Shown one piece after another: positions 6,027-12,700 of a stretch of 12,871 nt of DNA (positions within the stretch are counted from its first letter, which is position 1; each line of letters starts with the position of its first letter). The DNA is from Verrucomicrobiota bacterium (GTDB lineage Bacteria; Verrucomicrobiota; Verrucomicrobiia; Opitutales; Opitutaceae). A program made the translations under genes and the position numbers. The notes under the pieces are model-generated. The model searched no databases and had not been told where the DNA came from. It was given only the letters and a program-made list of their open reading frames with translations. Location of the stretch: contig JAEXPG010000029.1 of assembly GCA_023447015.1 (NCBI GenBank), positions 1-12,871 on the forward strand, given 5' to 3'.

Positions 6027-6221
6027 GCCGCGGTGCGACAGCCGACCGTCGCCTTTGTTCAGCAACAATTCCGGCCGGAGGGCTGGCGTCGCGCCAAACC
6101 ACGAACCGTGCAGCGACGGCGGCCGTGGGGCGGACCGTGTTTCCTTCATTTTCGTCGCGCCAACGCCACCCAGGCCGCAGCCTGACGGGCAACTTCCGAA
6201 ACTCCAGAGCGCCACCGTCGC

Positions 6222-7010
6222 ATGAAGGCCCTACTCTCCGTCCTGTTATGTCTCTCGGCTCTGCTGATCGCGCCAGCCGCACCCGCCCAGGAGGCCCCCG
6301 CCACGCAGACCGTCAGCGTCGATTTTCCCAACGAGGAGCGCGCGGTCATCCTCCGCAATGTCGCCGACATCTTCGAACTCGATCTGCGGCTCCCCGCCAG
6401 CCTGCGCGGCTCGGTCAGCCTGAAGGCGCGCAACCGCGGCTGGCGGTTCTTCTTCGACGAAGTGCTGCAGCCGGTCGGTTATGCCTGGAAGGAGGAGAAC
6501 GGAGTCATCGTCGTCTACGACGCCTTCCCGGAGCGCAGCACGCTCGTCCCCGCCGCGGCGACAACGCCTCCCGTCGGAGATCCGGGACCTGCCGCGGGCC
6601 GCACGCCCTTCGGGGCCGCCACCTGGGTGTTCCTGGCGCTCACCGGCGCGGCCGGAATCGCCGCCGTGCTCGCGTTGCGCCCCGGCGTCGTCACCCGGGC
6701 AAAGGCCGACCCGCGGTGGTCGGATTCCGTCGCCCAGCTCGCGGCCCTGATCCGGGTCCTCGCCCTGTTCATCGCGTTCGAGGCCGTCGTCGCGGTCGGG
6801 GGCATGGCCATGTACTCCGCAGCTTTCCACGGCCGGCCGCTCGCCCCGGCCAGCGCGTTCGTCGCGGCCGGTCTGGCAACCTCGAGCTGCACCATCCTCC
6901 TGTTTCTGGCGACAAGCCTGCTGACTTGGCGCATCGCGCCCTGGCTCGCGCTGCGCCTCAGCGAGACGCTGCGGGGCACCCCGCCCGCTCCCGTCGCTCC
7001 GCCACGCTGA
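6222..7010 (+). CDS. Membrane protein: signal peptide, STN/secretin-N-like domain, three membrane helices
   Basis: This 262-residue protein has a signal peptide (1-22, ...APAQ). The segment at about 31-100 (VSVDFPNEERAVILRNVADIF ... ENGVIVVYDAF) shows the beta-alpha-beta pattern of the STN/secretin N0 domain, in which 'residues that change how a partner engages' follow a short strand-helix-strand fold. A Pro/Ala-rich linker (103-128) leads to three hydrophobic helices at about 131-152, 172-199 and 210-235. A short Pro-rich cytoplasmic or periplasmic tail ends the protein. STN domains normally sit at the N-terminus of TonB-dependent receptors and secretins in the outer membrane, so joining one to inner-membrane helices is unusual. 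I do not recognise a named family. It is transcribed divergently from the HPr-like gene and converges with the GAF gene ending at 7067. Confidence 0.8.
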   Translation: MKALLSVLLCLSALLIAPAAPAQEAPATQTVSVDFPNEERAVILRNVADIFELDLRLPASLRGSVSLKARNRGWRFFFDEVLQPVGYAWKEENGVIVVYDAFPERSTLVPAAATTPPVGDPGPAAGRTPFGAATWVFLALTGAAGIAAVLALRPGVVTRAKADPRWSDSVAQLAALIRVLALFIAFEAVVAVGGMAMYSAAFHGRPLAPASAFVAAGLATSSCTILLFLATSLLTWRIAPWLALRLSETLRGTPPAPVAPPR

Positions 7011-7066
7011 CCGGGCCGCGTCGCCTCGGTTCCATCACCACGACCGCCGGGACGGACAGGCCGCGC

Positions 7067-7777
7067 TCAGGCGGTTGGGGGCCGGGCGCCGCCTTGCGGC
7101 CACTGCCCCTCGGTTTTCGCAAAGCACTCCGGGCAGATCCCGTGCGAGGCGTGGGTGCCGGTGACATCGCGGATGTAGTCCTCGACCTCGACCCACTCGC
7201 CCGAGTCGGTGCGCACCCGCTTGCAGTAGCTGCAGAGGGGGTAGATGCGGCTGAGGTCCTCGAGGAGCCGCTCGTTGCGGAGCAGCTGCTGCTTGTCGAA
7301 GATGACGCGCAACGAGAGCTCGATCATCCGGCGGATCATCTCGAGCGTCTTGATATGGAGCTCGTTGTGCCGGTTGGCCTTGTTGTCGAGGAAACACACG
7401 GTGCCGAACTCGCCGCCGTCGGGACGGCGGATGGGCAGACCGACGTAGGAGACGATGTGCATGCCCACGGCCGCCGGATTGTCCTTCCACTCGGGGTCGG
7501 CGAGCGCATCCGGGATGTGGTTGAGGCCGCGGCTGCGCAGGGTGCGTTCGCAGTACCACCCGGACTTCGGATACTGGGTGGTGTAGCCGGCGGTGTACGG
7601 ATTCCCCTCGGTCTGGCTGGAGAGGAGGATCTCGATCCGGTCGCGATCAACCCGGGTGATCAAACCCGCGGGCACCTCGAAAATCTCCGCCGCCGTGTCG
7701 ATGATGCGCTGCCACTCGGTCAGCGTCTCTTCGGTGAGCAGCTCTTTGGTGAACGGGTTGGAGCGGGGGTCGCGCAT
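7067..7777 (-). CDS. GAF-domain protein with C-terminal two-CxxC zinc-ribbon-like motif
   Basis: The ATG at 7777 has a good ribosome binding site (GAGGA, 7 nt upstream) and gives 236 soluble residues. A GAF domain spans about 20-165, with conserved-looking blocks SGWYCERTL (72-80), MHIVSYVGLPIRRPDGGEFGTVCFLDNK (106-133, split here by the core of the sheet) and a following signalling helix MIELSLRVIFDKQQLLRNERLLEDL. The C-terminus carries C182-x2-C185 and, after SHGIC, C215-x2-C218 with H212 nearby. This is the arrangement CSYCKRVR...W...YI...SHGICPEC found at the end of many PAS/GAF signalling proteins, probably a structural metal site. There is no kinase, cyclase or DNA-binding output domain, so it would act through a partner. 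It follows the MBL gene on the same strand after 122 bases. Confidence 0.88.
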   Translation of the reverse strand: MRDPRSNPFTKELLTEETLTEWQRIIDTAAEIFEVPAGLITRVDRDRIEILLSSQTEGNPYTAGYTTQYPKSGWYCERTLRSRGLNHIPDALADPEWKDNPAAVGMHIVSYVGLPIRRPDGGEFGTVCFLDNKANRHNELHIKTLEMIRRMIELSLRVIFDKQQLLRNERLLEDLSRIYPLCSYCKRVRTDSGEWVEVEDYIRDVTGTHASHGICPECFAKTEGQWPQGGARPPTA

Positions 7778-7784
7778 GGGTAAG

Positions 7785-7789
7785 TCCTC
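7785..7789 (-). promoter_or_regulatory. Shine-Dalgarno site for the GAF-domain gene
   Basis: The minus strand reads GAGGA, then CTTACCC, then the ATG at 7777-7775, a spacing of 7 nt. It supports the internal start over the longer upstream open frame, which has no protein-like character. Confidence 0.75.
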
Positions 7790-7881
7790 GCCCACGAGCG
7801 TGGCGGATTGAGACCGCGGCGCAATCCCGATGGTGGCCCGCGTCGCGTAAATTTGAAGACCGGACGCCCATGGTGGCAGCG

Positions 7882-7899
7882 GTCGGGGCACTGCCCGAC
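7882..7899 (-). terminator. Short stem-loop directly after the MBL gene stop, no U-tract
   Basis: gtcggg (7882-7887) and cccgac (7894-7899) form a 6-bp stem around gcactg. It can extend inward by one pair with a bulged base. It starts at the base next to the TAA stop (7902-7900) of the MBL gene. The stem is short and no T-run follows, so termination is uncertain. Confidence 0.3.
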
Positions 7900-8733
7900 T
7901 TACGCAAACTCCAGCCGCGAGCCGGCCGCGCACGGGAAGCAGCGGCCGGGAAACTCGCGCCAGAAGAGTGTCGTCGCGTTGAGGCCGGTGCAGTGGTTCG
8001 GGCCGAAGCGCCGCACGTCCAGGCGGCGCAGCGCGGCGAACGTCTCGGTGAGGCGGCGCTCGTCGGCATTGAGCAGATGCATGCCGCCCACGACGGTGTG
8101 AAGCGGCGCGCCGTGGGTGAGCAGGCGGATGTGTTCGAGGGTGTTCACCACGCCGGCGTGGGCGCAGCCGAGCACGACGACCGTGCCCTCCTTGCCGGCG
8201 AAGAACACTGTCTGGTCGTCGAGGATCGGATCGGGCCGGTTCATCGCCTCGTCGAGGAAGAACGGTCCGCCGCCGTCCTCAAAATCGTTCGCGCGGGGAA
8301 TCTCGCCGGTCGTCCACACGCCAGGCGCGATCTCCTGCGGCGCGCGCGAGACGACCACGCGTCGCCCGGCGGTGCGGAAGGCCTCCGTCTCCATGAAGTC
8401 GGTGCTGAGGCGGCGGCCGAGCGGCTTGCGTTCGGAGCCGGTGTAGCGGCGGCACACGGCGTCGGGGTGCAGGAAGAGCGTCGCCTGCGGCGCGGCGGCG
8501 AGCGCGGCCTCGAGCCCGCCCACATGATCGCTGTGGCCATGGCTGAGCGCGATCGCGTCGGTCGTGCCGAGGTCGGCGCCGAGCCGGCGGGCGTTGTGCT
8601 CGAGGACGAGGCCTTGGCCGGTGTCGAAGAGCACGCGGTGCGTGCCGGTGTCGATCCACCAGGCGAGCCCGTGCTCGCCCAGCACGCCCAGTCCGCGGGC
8701 GGTGTTTTCGGCCAGAATGGTGACAGTGGTCAT
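7900..8733 (-). CDS. MBL-fold metallohydrolase, dihydropteroate-synthase-like (MJ0301-type) subfamily
   Basis: The ATG at 8733 gives 277 residues beginning MTTVTILAEN, which is where the beta-lactamase fold begins. Metal ligands are visible: HGHSDH (65-70, the HxHxDH motif), His192 in LGCAHAGVVNTL, and His219 in VVGGMHLL. His247 in FGPNHCTG follows late in the chain. These motifs are typical of the MBL-fold subfamily annotated as '7,8-dihydropterin-6-methyl-4-(beta-D-ribofuranosyl)-aminobenzene-5'-phosphate synthase-like'. The binuclear metal site should be complete, so an active hydrolase or synthase is likely, but most members have no proven substrate. The enzyme should be cytoplasmic. A possible 58-codon gene ends 13 bases upstream, and a divergent DUF134 regulator gene lies 500 bases away. 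Confidence 0.92.
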   Translation of the reverse strand: MTTVTILAENTARGLGVLGEHGLAWWIDTGTHRVLFDTGQGLVLEHNARRLGADLGTTDAIALSHGHSDHVGGLEAALAAAPQATLFLHPDAVCRRYTGSERKPLGRRLSTDFMETEAFRTAGRRVVVSRAPQEIAPGVWTTGEIPRANDFEDGGGPFFLDEAMNRPDPILDDQTVFFAGKEGTVVVLGCAHAGVVNTLEHIRLLTHGAPLHTVVGGMHLLNADERRLTETFAALRRLDVRRFGPNHCTGLNATTLFWREFPGRCFPCAAGSRLEFA

Positions 8734-8746
8734 GGGAAAACGTCGC

Positions 8747-8923
8747 CTACCGGGTGGAGACTCGGGCCGTGGGAGCGCCCCGGCAGGGCGCGGGCGCATG
8801 GCCGGGCTCGCCCGAACCGAGATGCCCGAATGCGGTGTTGGCGTCGGCGCGGCAAAGGGTGTCGAGCGTGCCGGTCGTGAGCAGCTCGAAGTCGGCGAAC
8901 GCCGGAGGCGAAAGACGTTTCAT
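8747..8923 (-). CDS. Possible 58-aa protein upstream of the MBL gene
   Basis: An ATG at 8923 opens a frame of 58 codons ending in TAG at 8749-8747. It begins MKRLSPPAFADFELLTTGTL, then continues through LDTLCRADANTAFGHLGSGE to a Pro/Arg-rich tail. Third codon positions are strongly G/C-biased as in real genes here, and the stop lies 13 bases before the MBL start, as expected of an operon partner. Against it: the chance of short open frames is high at this GC content, I recognise no family, and no Shine-Dalgarno site precedes it (the leader is pyrimidine-rich). Confidence 0.35.
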   Translation of the reverse strand: MKRLSPPAFADFELLTTGTLDTLCRADANTAFGHLGSGEPGHAPAPCRGAPTARVSTR

Positions 8924-9232
8924 CGGAGGGCAACGGAGGATTCAGCCCCACGGAGGGGCGGGTGCCGGAGCGTAGGGAGCACAGGGCACAGGGCGAGACT
9001 CTTGCGGGCCTCGCAAAGACCGCCTTGGCGGCGACGCTGGGAGGGAACCCGCCATTCGCAAAGAGCTGACGTGCGATGAGCACAGGAGCTGGCGGTGGCG
9101 TCGGGCCGCGTACGCAAAACACTCGCCCACAGCTCGGGAGCCGGCGAAAGTCGGCCCGCCTGCGGAGAGCCCGGCCGTTGAGATCTGAGCTCACGCCCAT
9201 GACTCCGCACCCAGCTATCCCTCTCCACCGCC
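8924..9232. other. 309-bp intergenic region with small hairpins between divergent genes
   Basis: No convincing gene is seen in this stretch between the minus-strand MBL group and the plus-strand DUF134 gene. It should contain the promoters of both, although I could not pick a convincing -35/-10 pair. It holds several short dyads: gcccc/ggggc (8945-8959), ttgcg/cgcaa (9002-9016) and ccgcc/ggcgg (9020-9031). It also has a tandem duplicate cacaggg (8980-8993). The cluster of dyads at about 8945-9052 resembles a folded intergenic repeat element, but only one copy is in the window. Confidence 0.4.
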
Positions 9233-9538
9233 ATGGCCCGCCCCTGCCGTCCCCGCCACATCGCCCCCCGTCCCCCGGCCGAGTACTTCAAACCAGCGGG
9301 CATCCCCCTGTGCGAACTCGAGGAGACCGAACTCGGCGCCGACGAGATGGAGGCGCTGCGCCTGGCCGACGTCGAGGACCTCTACCACACGGAGGCGGCA
9401 GAGCGCATGAAGGTTTCCCGCCAGACGTTCGACCGGATCGTGCGCCGGGCCCGCATGAAGGTCGCCGATGCGCTGGTCCACGCCCGCGCACTGCGCGTCC
9501 TGCAACCGAAACCGACCGACCGCGCCAAGGCACGCTGA
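9233..9538 (+). CDS. DUF134 family helix-turn-helix protein
   Basis: This 101-residue protein begins MARPCRPRHI and has the family block YFKPAGIPLCELEETELGADEMEALRLADVEDLYHTEAAERM, shown here only as consecutive motifs: FKPAGIPLCELEE (about 20-32), DEMEALRLADVEDLY (36-50) and EAAERMKVSRQTFDRIVRRA (53-72). The last is a sigma-region-4-like helix-turn-helix. DUF134 proteins are small predicted DNA-binding proteins of about 100 residues, so it is full length. In other genomes they often sit near genes for NifB/NifX-like (dinitrogenase Fe-Mo cofactor type) proteins and P-loop ATPases. None of these is in this window; the nearest neighbour is the divergent MBL gene. The role is probably transcriptional regulation, with unknown target. 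No Shine-Dalgarno site precedes the ATG. Confidence 0.9.
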   Translation: MARPCRPRHIAPRPPAEYFKPAGIPLCELEETELGADEMEALRLADVEDLYHTEAAERMKVSRQTFDRIVRRARMKVADALVHARALRVLQPKPTDRAKAR

Positions 9539-9552
9539 ACCAGACACGCCCC

Positions 9553-9582
9553 GATCCGGCACGATCGGTCGGCCGCCGGATC
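9553..9582 (+). terminator. Stem-loop after the DUF134 gene, no U-tract
   Basis: gatccggc (9553-9560) and gccggatc (9575-9582) form an 8-bp perfect stem around a 14-nt loop, starting 14 nt after the DUF134 stop. A separate 10-bp palindrome, cgcccgggcg, follows at 9591-9600. No T-run follows. It probably separates DUF134 from the histidine kinase transcript. Confidence 0.4.
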
Positions 9583-9657
9583 CGGTCATGCGCCCGGGCG
9601 ACACCCTTGCCGGTCGCCCCGCGCAGCGAGCCCCCTGCAAGGTTCTGAACCGTCCGA

Positions 9658-9685
9658 TTGCCTGTTGCCGCCATTCCACTACTCT
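9658..9685 (+). promoter_or_regulatory. Candidate promoter of the histidine kinase gene
   Basis: TTGCCT (9658-9663) and TACTCT (9680-9685) are separated by 16 bases and lie about 30 bases before the ATG at 9716. The -35 matches the consensus TTGACA at three leading bases and the -10 at the key first, second and last positions. This is a weak sequence match and is offered only because spacing and location fit. Confidence 0.25.
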
Positions 9686-9715
9686 TCGAGCCCTGCCGCC
9701 GGCCGCCCCAAACCC

Positions 9716-12700
9716 ATGCCTTCCGGTTCGACGCTCCACGAAACCCTCCTCGCGCAGAACACCCTGCCGGCGGCCGTTCTCGACGCCACCACCGGCACGA
9801 TCCTGCGCACCAACCTCCCACTGGCGGCGTTGAGCGGCCGGCGCCGCGAGGACCTCGTCGGCCGCACCGTCGCAGCACTCCTGCCGGAACCCGAACGCCC
9901 TGCCTGGCTCGCGTTCCTCGCGGCCGAGGACGGACCCGCCTCGCTGCCTGGTCATCTCCTGCCGCAGGAAGGGGCGCCACGGGCGGTCACCCTCACGCTC
10001 CATTCCCTCCCGTCGGGCCGTGGCAGCCATGCCCGCAACCACCGCCTGCTCCTGGCTGAGCCGGTCCATTTCACCGAGCCGGCGCCGATCGTGTCCGCCG
10101 ACTCCGCGCCCCCGGCGCCCGAGCACGGCAACATTTTCCGCCACATCGTCCTCAGCGCCAACGAGGGCATCTGGACGGTCGACGCCGACCAGCGCACCAC
10201 CTTCGTCAACCAGCGCATGGCCGAGATGCTCGGCTGCTCCGTGGCGGAGATGCGCGGGCGCCCGTTCACCGACTTCGTCCTTGCCGAGGACCTGCCCGAC
10301 CACGCCGCCGAGATCGCCCGCCGGCGCAGCGGCGTATCCGACCGCTACGAACGCCGCCTGCGCCGCAAGGACGGCTCCGTCCTCTGGGCGCTCGTCGCCG
10401 GCACCCCGCTCTCCAGCCCGAACGGGCAGTACCACGGCTCCTTCGGCCTCTTCACCGACATCACCGAGCGCAAGCGCGCCGACCACGCCCTCCAGCTCAG
10501 CGAGGAGCGCTACCGCAGCCTGCTCGCCGCCGCCACCGACTACGTCTTCACCGTCCCCTACAGTGACGGCCGCCCGGGCAACACCATCCACGGCCCGGGC
10601 TGCGTGAAGATCACCGGCTACGAGCCGCCCGACTACGCCGCCGACCCCTTCCTCTGGTACCGGATGATCGTCCCCGACGACCGCCCCGCGGTCGAACGTC
10701 ACATCAACCAGTCCACCGCGGGCGAACACGCCAACACCATCGAGCACCGCCTCCTCCACCGCGACGGTTCCGTCCGCTGGGTCCGCAACACCCTCGTGCC
10801 CCGCCGCGACTCCGCCGGCCGCCTCGTCGCGGTCGACGGCCTGGTCACCGACATCACCGAACGCACCCTCGCCCTCCAGCAGTTGCGCGAGCGCGAGGCT
10901 CTCTACCGCGCCGTGATCGAGACCTCCGCCGACGGTTTCTGGATCTCCGACCTCGGCGGCCGCCTCCTCGAGGTCAACGACGCCTACCTGCGCCGCTCCG
11001 GCTACACCCGCGACGCACTCCTCGCGATGCGCGTCCAGGACCTCGAGGCGGTCGACGCCTCCGGTGAGGCCCCCGCGCTCATCGAACGCGTGCGCCACGG
11101 CGTCTACGACCTGTTCGAGACCCGCCATCGCACCAAGGACGGCACCATCTGGCAGGCCGAGATCAACGCCACCTTCTGGCCCATCGGCGACGGCCGCCTC
11201 TTCGTCTTCATCCGCGACGTCCACCGCCGCAAACGCTCCGAGTCGCTCCTGCGCGCCCGGCTCCAGTTCTCCGAGCTCAGCCGCCACAGCGACATCGACC
11301 GCATCCTCCAGGCCGCCATCGACACCGCCGAACTCCTCACCGGCAGCTTCATCGGCTTCTTCCACTTCGTCGCCCCGGACCAGCAGAACCTCACCCTCCA
11401 GACTTGGTCCACCAACACCCTCCGCCACCATTGCCACGCCGAGGGCAAGGGCCTCCACTACGCCATCGCCGAGGCGGGCGTCTGGACCGAGTGCATCCAG
11501 CGCCGCGTTCCCGTCATCCACAACGACTACGCGGCCCACCCGGCGAAGAAGGGCCTCCCGCCCGGCCATGCCCGCATCGTCCGCGAGCTCACCGTGCCGA
11601 TCCTCCGCGACGACCGCGTCGTCGCCATCATCGGCGTCGGCAACAAGACCACCGACTACACCGACGAGGACGTCGAGGCCGTGCAGGAGCTCGCCGATGT
11701 GGCCATGGATTTCGTCCAGCGCCTCAACGCCGAGCAGTCCCTGCGCCGCAGCGAACACCAGCTGCGCCTGATCATCGACACCGTCCCCGCCCTCATCGCC
11801 TACGTCGACACCGGCTACCGGTACCGCCTCCTCAACGAGACCTTCCACCTCTGGTTCGGCGACCCCATCGCCGAGATCGTCCACCACGCCATGCCCGAGC
11901 AGTTCGGCCCGGCCGCCTGGGACGAGCTCAAGCCCCTCTTCGACCGCGCCCTCGCCGGCGAGACCGTCGTCTACGAGAAGGAGATCCCGCTGCGCGGCGC
12001 CGGCCGCCGCTGGCTCCACGGTTTCTTCACCCCGGACCACGCCCCCGACGGCCAGGTGCGCGGCGTCGTCCTGCTCGCCAACGACATCACCCCCCACAAG
12101 CAGCTCGAGTCCCAGCTGCTCCGCGCCCAGCGCCTCGAGGTCGTCGGCCGCCTCGCCAGCGGCGTCGCCCACGACCTCAACAACATCCTCCAGCCCGTCC
12201 TCATGGCCCCGCGGCTCCTCCGCCCGGCCATCCACGATCCCGATACCCTCGCGCTCGTCGACACCATCGAGGGCAGCGTCCGCCGCGGCGCCGACATCAT
12301 CAAGCAGCTCCTCGCATTCGGCCGCGGCACCGAGGTCCGCCGCGTCCCGCTCCGGCTCGAGACGCTCATCCTCGACCTCTCCCGCATCCTGCGCGAAACC
12401 CTCCCCAAGGACATCGTCCTGCGCTGCGAGCTGCCCCCGCGCGCCCACCCCGTCCTCGCCGACCCCACCCAGCTCCATCAGGTGTTCATGAACCTCTGCG
12501 TCAACGCCCGCGACGCCATGCGCACCGGCGGCACGCTCACCATCCGCCTCGACCACGCCGAGTTCGCTCTGCCCCTGCCCGACGCCGTCCCCGCCGGCCG
12601 CATCGGCCGCTTCCAGGTCATCACCGTCTCCGACACCGGCAGCGGCATCGCCCCCGAACACCTGCCCAAGCTCTTCGACCCCTTCTTCACCACCAAGGAC

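Noticed and set aside
6125..7783. 552-codon open frame on the plus strand
   Set aside because: It runs out of frame through the STN membrane-protein gene and then antisense to the GAF gene. Both of those have recognisable domains and this one has none.
7870..8880. 336-codon open frame on the plus strand
   Set aside because: It is antisense to the MBL-fold gene, whose HGHSDH metal motif fixes the true strand.
8730..9303. Minus-strand open frames of 156 and 127 codons in the region before the MBL gene
   Set aside because: Compositions are Arg/Ser/Pro-rich without motifs, they cross the intergenic dyads and the DUF134 start, and they disagree with the frame of the more protein-like 58-codon ORF.
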